DNA of 64,000 nt from Pseudophaeobacter flagellatus (GTDB lineage: Bacteria > Pseudomonadota > Alphaproteobacteria > Rhodobacterales > Rhodobacteraceae): the NCBI RefSeq assembly GCF_021228235.1, contig NZ_JAJQRG010000002.1, forward strand, positions 310,001-374,000. Reading direction: 5' to 3'. Each line of letters opens with the position of its first letter. The stretch's first letter is position 1. A model generated the notes under the pieces. That model was not told where the DNA came from. It made no database searches and saw only the letters and a list, made by a program, of their open reading frames with translations. The position numbers were made by a program, and so were the translations under genes. Positions 20,744 to 29,346 of the stretch are shown in pieces.

Positions 20744-20895
20744 AGGGAGGCGTCGACGCAATCGCTTCACTCACATTCAAAGCCGCTGTCGACGACCCGA
20801 CGCGTTTCAAACGATCACGGACTGTTGGCGCGCATTTTGGCCTGACGCCGAGACGATACCAGTCAGGTGAACATGACAACCCCGGTCGGATATCC
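20744..20895 (+). pseudogene. IS110-family transposase fragment (internal piece)
   Basis: About 50 codons matching the C-terminal (transposase_20) domain of IS110-family transposases: ASLTFKAAVDDPTRFKRSR, then GAHFGLTPRRYQSGEHDNPGRIS. The same stretch occurs in the minus-strand copy at 30184-30591, with several substitutions. Both ends of the domain are lost: upstream sequence no longer encodes the PGVGP segment, and after GRIS the reading diverges. It is a dead remnant. Confidence 0.8.
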
Positions 20896-20977
20896 GCCCT
20901 TACTGCCGAATCCAGCTTCCGGCCCATTCCTGCCGCTCGTATTGTGCATAATGAATGACCGCTTTCGGCTCAACTCA

Positions 20978-23900
20978 TCAATAGATTTCGCTCTCTAAAG
21001 AGCGATTCACACCGTACAGCATCGTAGCTGCCCAGTCACCGAGGACCGCATCGTTGCTCCAAGAAGCGAGCGGTTCTGTGAAGCTCATTAGATGTGGTTT
21101 CAGCGAGCCGCTCCAAGAGCTGGGATAGATGCGCCGGCGCAGCGCACAACGGAACCGCTTTCTACCGCCATAAAGTTTGGCGAGTTTCTGGAGCGCGGGG
21201 TGCCAGATCCACTCGCCGCCTTTTTGTTCCAGGATTGGGAAGAAGGTAACGAGGAACGCGATGCGGCCATCCGGATCGGCCGCAACCCATTCCAGCATGA
21301 GATTGATCGGGGTATCGAATAAGGCTCCGGCGCGGTCGTGCGCGGCGTCATATGCAAAGGGTTTGGTATCGGAGGTGATGGCGTTCAGCCGGTCACGTTC
21401 AATCCGTGTCGCGATTTCGTAGAAGCCTGCGAGGACGGGCCAGACTGCAACCGGTGCTCGCAGAATTATGATTTTGAGGGCACCGCGTAGCGTCTCCGAC
21501 GGACCGCGGCGTCTCGATCCGGTCGTTCGACAGGCATGCACGAGTTGATCGGCAAAGCTACGAGCAAATGTGTCGTCGATCCCGTTAGAGGCGTCGATCA
21601 GGCGGAGCATCCGATCGTAGGCGTGGTCGGCCATAGTAGCACTGCCACCTGCTCCTTCGGCGATCGATGGTGAAAGAATCGCGGACTTTGCCAGATCGAC
21701 TATCTCGGGCGCGAGCGTTTTCTGGCCGTGTGTAAACATGGACAAGATCTCAAGCGCAGCCCATGCTCCTCCGTCATCGTCACGATCAACGAGCGCGTTG
21801 ATGAACTTGGAAAGTGCGGCGTGACCGATTACCTCGAGTCGACGTCCATAGGAAATCGAGACACTTTGAGCCGGTTTAACCCTGCCCTCGCGGACGTCGT
21901 TGGCGAAGTTGTTGAGGCGTTCATCCGTGACGCGGAGCGAGGTCAGAATATACATCGGATTGACCGCGAGCACCTCGGATGTCTCGGCGATGGCTTCAAG
22001 CTTACCGACGCAGTCGGGCCGATCCTGAAGGTGGCGATCGAGAGCAGACAAGAGAGAGGCTACAAAAGTCGCGCCGGCGCGTGTGCCGCTCTCATCTAAC
22101 GCGACGACGGCTTGCTTGAACGTATCCAACGGGTCGAGCAATTCCGGGGCCAAGGCATGCGCAAAGGCCTGTGGCGCATTCATCTCTTCTGTCGCCATGG
22201 CGTGGATAGCGCGGGAAAGCAGGTTCGAATTTCTCGCGATCACGGGCGCAAGTTCTTGCACGCGACGCGCCGAATATTCGTAGTCGGGGTCCTCCTGATC
22301 CTGGGCGTAGCGTTTCGCGGGATCGTGCAGGTCCGCCATCCAGAAGCGGCTATGGAGGCGGACCAGATCAACCGGGTCGGTCGGTAGGGTCGCGTCGAAC
22401 AGCGTTCGCACAGCGAGCGAGAAGTCATTCGGCTCTTCGTGCCGATCGAAATAGAGCCAGTCACCGATCCCGTGAGTGGCGTCGAACCAATGACCAGAGT
22501 AGGCAACCACTTCTTTGACAAATATCTCGAGGGTGGGAAAAAGTTCGGGCGAGAGGAGATTGCGGATGTCGCCCGCGACATGCTCTTCGATTACCCGGCG
22601 CAGTTCGATGTCCTTGCGCCAAAGTCCGAGCAGGCGCTCGAGAGCCCAGTTAAAATAGGCGTTGATAGTGCCGTGATCGTCAGGCACCCATTCCGGGTGA
22701 TAGGCTTCGGCGCCGATCTGCTCGAACTGTTCTGACCGAGAGATATGGGTCTGGATCATCGCTCCGAGCGCTTCGACACCAACGCGGCGGATACGCGGAT
22801 CGTCTTCGTCGAGGGCCTGTTCCAGTGCAACACGACGAAGGCGATCATCGGCCTGCGAGCCTGCGAGCGCAACCTGGAAGAGCTGGCGTAACAGCTGCAA
22901 GATCGGCTGTGAGCCCTCGAGAGGGGCGACGGCCGCGAGCCGCAGAACCATCTGCGCGGCGGGGCCGAAGCTTTTCTGGCGCGAGGCGAGGAGACGCAGC
23001 GCGTCAACGAGCTCTTCAGTGACGGAAATGGCTTCTACATCGGAAAGCGGTACTTGCGCAATCGCCCGGTATAGGGCTGTTCCTGTGCGATCGGGTTCGA
23101 CATGAACGAATGCAGTGAGATAGGGTGCGACGTCGGGTCGGACGATGTTCGCGTCAGCGAAAGAGGTGCGTAATAGCGTATGGATGGCCTCGCTCAGCGT
23201 GCGGGACCGCGCGAGGAAGCGCCAACGGGCGAGCATGGCGTCTCGGTGGTGACACGGCGCACTGCCCAGAAACGCAACCAGTGTGGAGGGGCGCAGATAA
23301 TCGAGGCGACGCAGCGCGAGGAAATTAGCGATCGGACGGGGCTGTACGGCCATTGCGCCATGATTGCGTTCGACCAGATGCTGCCGGCTGGCGATGACGA
23401 GATTCTCGTACAACAGTTCACCCTTCATATGAACGAGCATCTCGGCGAGGTTATCGAAGGCGGCTGGATTCTCATCGGGCGAAAGGCTGTCGAACAATGA
23501 GAGGCATTCGAGCGCCCGCACAGTTTCGCGGTCAGCGCCGACCGCATCCATAATCTGCTGCGCAACATCGTCGACCGACTTTAGGATCGCTCTCTTCTCG
23601 TAGCTCTCGGTAGCGAACACAGCGATGCGGGGAAATCCGTCGCAAAGGTCGGCGATATAGTCGAGTTCATCGGCCTTGGCCTTGGTGAGCTTGGTCTTAA
23701 GGATGCCCCTTATCGTCGAGCGATCGGCCTTGGTGGGCCGAACCATGACGCAATGATCATCATGTTCGAGCCCCTCGGCGCCGATGGTGATGATGCGAAG
23801 CTGGCTACGTTCAGTAAGGGCGAGCGCGTTTAGCTCGCGAGCTTTATCGAGCGGGCATCCGTCTACGACAAGAACTGCGGCCGAGCCCTCCTTCACGATG

Positions 23901-24790
23901 TGGTTCGCGACGTCCCAGAGGCGATCTCCAACCTGGCTGAACTCGCAGAAAATGAAGTTGGCGGCAGCGAGTCCCCTGAGTAGCCCAGTGCCGGTGCTAA
24001 GCGCATGATACAGTGCGCGGGTCTTGCCGATTCCTGAGGCACCCCAGATGCGAACGGAAGTTCCAGGCTCTTCCAATTCGACGAAGAGGCGCTCGGCGAG
24101 TCGAGAAAACTCGATCGCATCGGCCTCATGGGTGCCGAGCGAGAATTTACGGTCAGGGCTATCGACGAACGGTGGCGCGGCGATGTCCGCGCGTTTGCCC
24201 CAATGATCGAGCGTGGAGAAGCCGGCAAGGTCGATCGCAGCGTGCCGCTGCTTGATCCATACAGCGACGCCGGGGTGCGCGCTGGCCCACGCGGCGAGCT
24301 TATTTCCCTCGTATACATCGACCGTGGCGAGATTGGTGGGGTCACCACCGGCGGTCGTGATGCCTTTCTTGATCGCTCTGACGCGATCTGCCGGTTTATT
24401 ACCGACGAGCGCCGTCGCAGTAATGCCGATATAGCTGCCGCCGCGAGCGAGGACGTCGCGCACAGCGTCATTCAGCATCTTGACCGCGACTTTCTTCTTT
24501 TGGGTGGGTTTGGTCCAAACCTCTTTTTCCCACTGAGCGTCGCCCGCGTCCTTCGCCTTGCATTGAAAGATGATGTCGCAGCTTGGGAAAAAATCTGTTG
24601 ATGCTTCGCCACCGGTCCAGACTATCCTTGCGTCCTGACCGCCATCGGCGACTGTGATTTGGAGCGGAACATCGACCCCTCGCAGCGGAACGCCAGCATT
24701 ACGGGCTTCGGCGTAAAGAAGACGGCGCAACAACTCGACGAGGTCGTCTCCAGTGAAATCTTTGATCTCGTTGGGATGGACTGTAAACAT
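20978..24790 (-). CDS. Nuclease-STAND NTPase protein, Avs-like (putative antiphage sensor-effector)
   Basis: A 1270-residue single-gene system. Residues 1-180 look like a restriction-type (Mrr/Cap4-like) nuclease: Asp53 in VADGGQDARIVW and Gln76-Cys-Lys78 in DIIFQCKAKD give the D...QxK pattern. A P-loop NTPase follows, with Walker A GASGIGKT (250-257) and Walker B AAVLVVDGC (304-312), followed by a winged-helix-like region. About 800 residues of alpha-helical repeat character follow to the C-terminus. The order effector - STAND NTPase - long helical sensor is that of Avs proteins, which recognise conserved phage proteins and then activate the nuclease. The C-terminal part resembles nothing I can name, so the trigger is unknown. 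The gene is visibly GC-richer than its neighbours and stands alone on the minus strand, suggesting separate acquisition. Confidence 0.75.
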   Translation of the reverse strand: MFTVHPNEIKDFTGDDLVELLRRLLYAEARNAGVPLRGVDVPLQITVADGGQDARIVWTGGEASTDFFPSCDIIFQCKAKDAGDAQWEKEVWTKPTQKKKVAVKMLNDAVRDVLARGGSYIGITATALVGNKPADRVRAIKKGITTAGGDPTNLATVDVYEGNKLAAWASAHPGVAVWIKQRHAAIDLAGFSTLDHWGKRADIAAPPFVDSPDRKFSLGTHEADAIEFSRLAERLFVELEEPGTSVRIWGASGIGKTRALYHALSTGTGLLRGLAAANFIFCEFSQVGDRLWDVANHIVKEGSAAVLVVDGCPLDKARELNALALTERSQLRIITIGAEGLEHDDHCVMVRPTKADRSTIRGILKTKLTKAKADELDYIADLCDGFPRIAVFATESYEKRAILKSVDDVAQQIMDAVGADRETVRALECLSLFDSLSPDENPAAFDNLAEMLVHMKGELLYENLVIASRQHLVERNHGAMAVQPRPIANFLALRRLDYLRPSTLVAFLGSAPCHHRDAMLARWRFLARSRTLSEAIHTLLRTSFADANIVRPDVAPYLTAFVHVEPDRTGTALYRAIAQVPLSDVEAISVTEELVDALRLLASRQKSFGPAAQMVLRLAAVAPLEGSQPILQLLRQLFQVALAGSQADDRLRRVALEQALDEDDPRIRRVGVEALGAMIQTHISRSEQFEQIGAEAYHPEWVPDDHGTINAYFNWALERLLGLWRKDIELRRVIEEHVAGDIRNLLSPELFPTLEIFVKEVVAYSGHWFDATHGIGDWLYFDRHEEPNDFSLAVRTLFDATLPTDPVDLVRLHSRFWMADLHDPAKRYAQDQEDPDYEYSARRVQELAPVIARNSNLLSRAIHAMATEEMNAPQAFAHALAPELLDPLDTFKQAVVALDESGTRAGATFVASLLSALDRHLQDRPDCVGKLEAIAETSEVLAVNPMYILTSLRVTDERLNNFANDVREGRVKPAQSVSISYGRRLEVIGHAALSKFINALVDRDDDGGAWAALEILSMFTHGQKTLAPEIVDLAKSAILSPSIAEGAGGSATMADHAYDRMLRLIDASNGIDDTFARSFADQLVHACRTTGSRRRGPSETLRGALKIIILRAPVAVWPVLAGFYEIATRIERDRLNAITSDTKPFAYDAAHDRAGALFDTPINLMLEWVAADPDGRIAFLVTFFPILEQKGGEWIWHPALQKLAKLYGGRKRFRCALRRRIYPSSWSGSLKPHLMSFTEPLASWSNDAVLGDWAATMLYGVNRSLESEIY

Positions 24791-25359
24791 ATCGTCTTTC
24801 TAACTCGGCCGCATCGTCGGCGAAACGATAAGATAACCCAAGGCCAAAGGTTTAGATACAGATTAACATTGCCGGGGTGGTTGATATTATGCTCAAGGCG
24901 TTAGCCTCTCAGCATAATTGTTTGTCAGCAGCCCAATTGAAACAGAAAAATGGAACTCGCGTGATGGAGAAAGATCTGTCTTCAGAGAGTGGTCTCGATC
25001 TCCGAGAGTGTTAGCTTTGTTCGTGTTGCCGACCTTGGTGGAAAACGCAGCGAAAGTCGGCTCTCCGCCTTCCCTGTCGGCGTTTCCTAACAACACGAAT
25101 GGTCCATGAGAAACATTCTCTCGGAAATTTGGTGCCGAAATGCAGCCTTGGATCATCGCCCAGACCGAGCAAACATGCGAAGCTCAATCCCAAAATGGAA
25201 CCGACACCCATCAGTTGGACAGGTGCCGGGCCAAGTCTCACCTTTTCACGACTTCAGAGCGTGAACAGCCCGAGGCCTTGGGATAAGCGCCCCATGGGGC
25301 CGCCTGTTTGCCGGCATACCCTACAACAAATAGTTTGTAGGGTATGAGGCCTATCGGAG
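24791..25359. other. Gap without a supportable gene
   Basis: About 570 bases between the Avs-like gene and the next minus-strand gene. Short frames exist on both strands but have no ribosome-binding sites or recognisable protein character. The only structure I see is the inverted repeat at 25315-25346. The promoter of the Avs-like gene should lie near 24795-24900, in an AT-rich stretch. Confidence 0.4.
25315..25346. repeat. Perfect 12-bp inverted repeat
   Basis: CATACCCTACAA (25315-25326) and TTGTAGGGTATG (25335-25346) are perfect reverse complements around an 8-base AT-rich loop. It lies 13 bases beyond the stop of the 135-residue gene. There is no T-run in either direction. It may be a transcript end, an operator or a scar of a mobile element. 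Confidence 0.6.
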
Positions 25360-25767
25360 CTATGTGAAGCCGCTTCCTGCAATCTGTGCTGCGTAACGCC
25401 TGACAGCGTCATCATCGCCATCTTGGATCACAGAGAGTAGATTGCGGCCGTCGAAGACAGCATCTGGCGCGAGCAGTATGTCGATTACGACAAAGGAATC
25501 GTAGCCTTTATGCGCGGCCAGTACAGTCTCAATCCCACGCAAGACTGCCCGATCTTGAAATTGGAATGCCGGGTACCGCCAGTTTGAATCAACTTGGACG
25601 GCGATGAGTTTGCCGGTCTTGCGGCGCTCCACAAGTTCCGCCTGTTCGATGCGCAGGAGGTCACAGACCTGAGCGCTTGTCAGAAAATCACCTGCCATCT
25701 TAGTAAGTTTTTCGCTGTGCTCGACCGAACGCTCAATAGCGCCTGCGAGGGGTGTATGTGACGCCAT
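25360..25767 (-). CDS. Small regulator or antitoxin-like protein, paralogue of the upstream gene
   Basis: A 135-residue protein started at MASHTPLAG because GGAG lies 6-7 bases upstream; the frame could start two codons earlier. Residues 40-60 form a helix-turn-helix-like segment, FLTSAQVCDLLRIEQAELVERR. Next come the strand-rich WRYPAFQFQD and a C-terminal part with LLAPDAVFDGRNLLSVIQDGD. This layout recalls the C-terminal domain of MbcA/ParS/Xre antitoxins (DUF2384), where Leu-x-Pro...Leu-x-Gly...Pro-x-x-x-Leu is conserved. The same layout occurs in the preceding gene, which ends 73 bases upstream. No RES-type toxin gene is adjacent. The antitoxin reading is an inference from fold-level pattern. 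Confidence 0.65.
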   Translation of the reverse strand: MASHTPLAGAIERSVEHSEKLTKMAGDFLTSAQVCDLLRIEQAELVERRKTGKLIAVQVDSNWRYPAFQFQDRAVLRGIETVLAAHKGYDSFVVIDILLAPDAVFDGRNLLSVIQDGDDDAVRRYAAQIAGSGFT

Positions 25768-25801
25768 GGTCATCTCCGTTCTGAAGCACCTTCTTTCATA
25801 G

Positions 25802-25820
25802 TATGGCAAAAGCTTGTGGC
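25802..25820 (-). promoter_or_regulatory. 19-bp motif upstream of the 135-residue gene (copy 1)
   Basis: TATGGCAAAAGCTTGTGGC on the plus strand, 35 bases before the ATG at 25767 and in the gap after the preceding gene. The same 19-mer, with one change, occurs at 26799-26817 upstream of the paralogous gene. It contains the palindrome AAGCTT. It is a candidate operator for one of the two paralogues. Confidence 0.5.
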
Positions 25821-25840
25821 AAAGCAGACATCTGCAGTCA

Positions 25841-26605
25841 TCAGTTGAGCGGCTCCGCGATCTCGGCGGTGAAGGACTTCAGTACCCCATCTGCATCCTC
25901 GGCCAGCATAGCGCACGGCTTCGCACCACCGAGACTGCGGTTGGGACGCGTCAGCCAATGCAATAAAGCCATCTTGCCTCCCCAGTCATCGCTCCGCAAT
26001 TTCATGATCGTGAGGAGCATCGGATGAATGCGGCGCTCGGCCACGTCAAACTGAAACAGCGGATAAGCCGCTTTTCCCCTCAAGTCGAACCGCAGAATCC
26101 TGTCCTTACTCTCGTATCGTTTTAGCGTGGCGGACGGGTTCGTATCCGACAATCCCAGCAGCAAGCAGGCTTGGGACTGATCAACCATGGGGACCGACGA
26201 AAGAACCTCCGTCTGCAATTTCGCCCGAGTCAGGGCTCGTGAAATCGCCTCGTCCTGACCAGAAGCCATCCGTCGCTCCAGCATATCCCGGTACGCAGCA
26301 ACGATCCTGTCGAGCTCCCTGGCAAACCCCTTTTGGAGGGTCGTCTCCAACGCCTGCTGCAGGCTTGCCCGCACTGTCTCGGCATCGAGAGCAGGCCCAC
26401 CTTGCTGATCGATTATGGATTGGAGTTTTCGAAGCGTGTCACTGAGATCGATGTCGTTGGCATCGAGTTTGACATCCACGCTCACATCAACAGAGCCAGA
26501 TGAAGACACAGCGCTCTTGCGCGACCTGAAAACAGGATGGCTATCATCTTGCCGCAGATCTGCGACCGTCGGCCAGCCCGCCAGACCTTCTGATGCACGC
26601 GTCAT
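25841..26605 (-). CDS. Regulator or antitoxin-like protein with DUF2384-like C-terminus
   Basis: A 254-residue protein with AGGAG about 9 bases before the ATG. The first 130 residues include a Val/Asp-rich strand pair (SVDVSVDVKLDANDIDL) and an amphipathic helical part that may oligomerise. The C-terminal 115 residues match the downstream 135-residue protein in layout: an HTH-like VDQSQACLLLGLSD, the strand YPLFQFD, and then HWLTRPNRSLGGAKPCAML. The last segment fits the toxin-binding domain of MbcA/ParS/Xre proteins. The two genes are tandem paralogues, probably cotranscribed, although the second has its own copy of the upstream motif. A DNA-binding or partition-like role is the alternative. 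Confidence 0.65.
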   Translation of the reverse strand: MTRASEGLAGWPTVADLRQDDSHPVFRSRKSAVSSSGSVDVSVDVKLDANDIDLSDTLRKLQSIIDQQGGPALDAETVRASLQQALETTLQKGFARELDRIVAAYRDMLERRMASGQDEAISRALTRAKLQTEVLSSVPMVDQSQACLLLGLSDTNPSATLKRYESKDRILRFDLRGKAAYPLFQFDVAERRIHPMLLTIMKLRSDDWGGKMALLHWLTRPNRSLGGAKPCAMLAEDADGVLKSFTAEIAEPLN

Positions 26606-26790
26606 ATCCCAACTCCTACATTGGTTAGCACAAATTACTGGATAGCACTTATAGCATAAATCTTCAAAATCAGATCAACACCGGCGTAACGGCGACCACG
26701 AGCAGTGTCGTTCTGCTGGCGCTCAGGCCGGCGTCTCCGCCGTCCACACGCAGAAATTCCGACCCCCAATAATTTCCTCAAGGTGCGGCA

Positions 26791-26817
26791 CCACAAGCTA
26801 TGGCAGAAGCTTGTGGC
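26791..26817 (-). promoter_or_regulatory. 19-bp motif (copy 2) inside a 9-bp inverted repeat
   Basis: TATGGCAGAAGCTTGTGGC (26799-26817) matches copy 1 at 18 of 19 positions. Here it is also half of an inverted repeat: CCACAAGCT (26791-26799) pairs with AGCTTGTGG (26808-26816). It stands about 190 bases upstream of the 254-residue gene, in a 303-base stretch that otherwise holds no gene. It is a likely protein-binding site. Confidence 0.5.
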
Positions 26818-26908
26818 TTTGCGAGACTAAAGCCCAGATCATGTCGTGACCTTCGCCCGATCGGTTAGAGCGCTTGATTTTGGATCAGTCCTGCCTGAAA
26901 GCAAAATG

Positions 26909-27109
26909 CTAATCCATTTCAGCAACCATAGTCTGAATGCGCTTTGAGGGGCCTTTATAGCGCACTCCGCGCAGATGACCGCAGTTGACGCGTGCCATCA
27001 CGGCAGGCGAAACCTGACCGGACTGAAGTCTTTCTTCATCGTTCGCGCGCGCGACAGCCTTCTCAGCTGCGCGTTTTTTGAATGAGAAATTTGAAACTTT
27101 CGGTTTCAC
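26909..27109 (-). CDS. Small basic hypothetical protein
   Basis: A 66-residue protein with a GTG start at 27109 and a good ribosome-binding site, AGGAGA, about 7 bases upstream. It is strongly basic (MKPKVSNFSFKKRAAEKAVAR...) with a C-terminal segment GHLRGVRYKGPSKRIQ. I do not recognise a family. The basic character is compatible with nucleic-acid binding. It is on the same strand as the paralogous pair, which lies about 300 bases further downstream. Confidence 0.5.
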   Translation of the reverse strand: MKPKVSNFSFKKRAAEKAVARANDEERLQSGQVSPAVMARVNCGHLRGVRYKGPSKRIQTMVAEMD

Positions 27110-27205
27110 GACGATCTCCTGACTTCTTTTTATGTCACGAAGCAGTATACGAATCCAGAACGCCGTTAAGGCACAGCAGGTTCCTTGATGTTGTAAAGTT
27201 AGGAC

Positions 27206-27356
27206 TCACACCTCAGCTGTCGGCATCCCAGCTTCTTGTTCTTTGATCATTCCGATAATTTGGGCTTCAGTAAAACGGCTCTGTCGCATTTGTTTGCTCC
27301 TTCAAAGGTTGAGCAAACTCTACATTAAACTGAGGGAAGTTTCGGGGGGCAGGTCA
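27206..27356 (-). mobile_element. IS3-family remnant: left end and start of orfA
   Basis: Read on the minus strand, the element end begins TGACCTGCCCCCCGAAAC at 27356, the usual terminal sequence of the IS407-like branch of IS3. A leader with AAGGAG follows, then orfA from ATG 27289: MRQSRFTEAQIIGMIKEQEA and seven more residues to a stop at 27206. The intact OrfA would continue for about 60 more residues and be followed by OrfB. Everything after the first 27 codons is missing, so only the tip of the insertion sequence remains. Confidence 0.85.
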
Positions 27357-27562
27357 GGAGTTTGCAGTTCCAACGACTCGCTGGAATCACACTCACCCGA
27401 ATGTCGGCTTTCGCATGGCCACAAGCTGAATTTCGCACGCACAGCGAAAGTCTGGAATCCGCCTTTAATGAGGGATCTCTCGTCCAACTCAAAGCCGCCG
27501 TCTGAGCCCTCTAATGCGAAGGTCTGCTGCAGACTTTCTTCAAACCTTCAAAACGCTTCTTA

Positions 27563-28936
27563 TTATCTGCCCTCGTATTCTGTTTCCCGCACCTTGGACT
27601 GATACTGTTCCCGCAGATGATCTGCCGTCTGACCGATGCTCGGATATACAGTTGCATCGTTGACGTTGATCCGATCAAGTTCAGCGAGGATTTTTATCTT
27701 CTCTTCCGCTTTAACCGTGATGCGACTGATCCTGATCCCTTTCTGCCCAACATCCGGCAATTTCGCCTCGTGCCCGAACAATAGGAATGCGCCTGATTGC
27801 GATTTGATACGCGAATTGGTGCGCTTAGCCTTCACGCAGACGATTGAGCTAAGATCTTTCGGGATAATTCGTCCTTCGAAAAATCCCTTCTCTGACTTAA
27901 TATGGTGAAGCAGTTTTCCGACGACTTCAGATTTATTGAATTTGCCCTGTTCGAGGCTGACGTCAATTGTGTTCTTTTGTTCGTACGTCAAGTTAGAAAG
28001 GTTGGAAAGACAACTGACGGTATCCGAATCGTAGTATTTCACAGCATCAGAGGTAACCTGAAATATTATGACTTCACCGTCGTCTTGAGGCTGGCTCGAG
28101 CAAGCAAAAAACAGCGCCATCAGCGGATTTCCAGTGATATCAAGCATCCGCGTTGGCAGTCCAAAGTGCTGCATGCGCACAAGGCGATCGAAACAATACT
28201 GGTCACTCTGGAACTCATCATAATGCGCGATCAGCAACTCTTTGCAAAGGCGGTCCTCATTCGGCAAGAATTTCCAATCGCCATTCTCCCATTTTCTCAG
28301 CAGGAACGGTGAAAGTTCATACTTAGCTGTGCCATGCCCTCGAAAAAAAGTCTCGGGATCTTCTTCGATAGGGGCTTCGTAGAGTAATTTTAAGAAAGAT
28401 GCGACATCGGTAGCGGTGCCAAGTATTTTTTTCTCCCGAGGCGGTGGCTCGATCTCTGCATCGACTTCAGGTTGTTCTATGAGCCTATCGATCCCTTCAG
28501 AAAACTTCGGGAAGAAATCGCTCAAACGGCGCAACACTTCTACAGAGTCTCCTTCACGTACCGCCCAGTGTCCGCGGTAGAGCTGGATTCTGTCCACACT
28601 GAATATTTTATGGGCATCTTCAACGTTATCGAAATTCACTTCACCAAAGTCCATCAGCGTGTCGAAGGTAATGGAAACCGTCAAATCAGAATGCTTTAGG
28701 TCGGCGATTCTCCCATATTTTATGACCATGGAGTTGCCGTCTGCATGCGAGTCTATCTCGCTGCACACGAAGGTAGGCAGGCTCTTGAGAAAGGTAACGG
28801 ATTTATCACTGAGGCCTTCAAGCCGTTTCTCGATGGCAACCGGAGTGGACTCAAATAAGCGGCCCCTGAGTATGGTCATATTATCGTTAATACGGTCTTT
28901 ATCGGTAATAGAGATATAATTGAAGTTTTCGCTCAT
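27563..28936 (-). CDS. FRG domain-containing protein
   Basis: A 457-residue protein with an FRG domain around residues 175-330. The naming residues are visible in ETFFRGHGTAKYELSPFLLR (197-200 Phe-Phe-Arg-Gly), and the second conserved block is MQHFGLPTRMLDITGNPLMALFFAC, here split at QHFGLPTRMLDIT (256-268). FRG proteins are found in defence islands and prophages; the domain is related to ADP-ribosyltransferase-like folds, but the exact activity is poorly known. The N-terminal 170 residues (with FDTLMDFGEVNFDNVED) resemble nothing I can name and may be a sensor. The gene stands alone on the minus strand, in AT-richer sequence than the core genes. An antiphage role is inferred from domain and location. 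Confidence 0.8.
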   Translation of the reverse strand: MSENFNYISITDKDRINDNMTILRGRLFESTPVAIEKRLEGLSDKSVTFLKSLPTFVCSEIDSHADGNSMVIKYGRIADLKHSDLTVSITFDTLMDFGEVNFDNVEDAHKIFSVDRIQLYRGHWAVREGDSVEVLRRLSDFFPKFSEGIDRLIEQPEVDAEIEPPPREKKILGTATDVASFLKLLYEAPIEEDPETFFRGHGTAKYELSPFLLRKWENGDWKFLPNEDRLCKELLIAHYDEFQSDQYCFDRLVRMQHFGLPTRMLDITGNPLMALFFACSSQPQDDGEVIIFQVTSDAVKYYDSDTVSCLSNLSNLTYEQKNTIDVSLEQGKFNKSEVVGKLLHHIKSEKGFFEGRIIPKDLSSIVCVKAKRTNSRIKSQSGAFLLFGHEAKLPDVGQKGIRISRITVKAEEKIKILAELDRINVNDATVYPSIGQTADHLREQYQSKVRETEYEGR

Positions 28937-29346
28937 TTCTTATGCCTTTATCAAATTAACGCTCGGCTTAAGCCCATGCGAGATTTTTCTCGCTATCTCT
29001 TGTCGAAAAATTATTAACGGCCGCCATATGCATTTGCCTGCACAACAGATTCCTCTGTGCAGACGAATATGAAAGACGTAGCTCTTAATGACAAAGGATA
29101 TATTAAACACCCGTGAAAGGCTGTTTTGCTGCACAGCTGACGTTCGTCGCCTGCGCAGCGAATGCCTGCAATCCGCCCGCTGCGTCGACCAGTTGAGCCC
29201 ACCGCCCTTTGCCGGTTGTGAGATTTACTGCCGATCCTGCGAGCACATTCGGCGGCTGCCCTCCCAATTTACAGCCAGCCATGCCCGGCCAAATCACCTT
29301 GCATATGCGCGTTGCCGTTGCTCTATGATTAGCCTACCTTCTATTC
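28937..29346. other. Gap without a supportable gene
   Basis: About 410 bases between the divergent FRG and HEPN-like genes. It must contain both promoters. Short frames exist on the minus strand, but they have no ribosome-binding site and a composition typical of non-coding sequence. Confidence 0.4.

Noticed and set aside
24893-25156. An 87-codon minus-strand frame downstream of the paralogous pair
   Set aside because: No ribosome-binding site, no domain character, and a short plus-strand frame overlaps it equally well.
25360-26605. A complete RES-Xre type toxin-antitoxin system
   Set aside because: Only the antitoxin-like side is seen. The adjacent gaps do not encode a RES-like protein.
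29103-29297. A 64-codon minus-strand frame between the FRG and HEPN-like genes
   Set aside because: Composition and lack of a ribosome-binding site suggest intergenic sequence.
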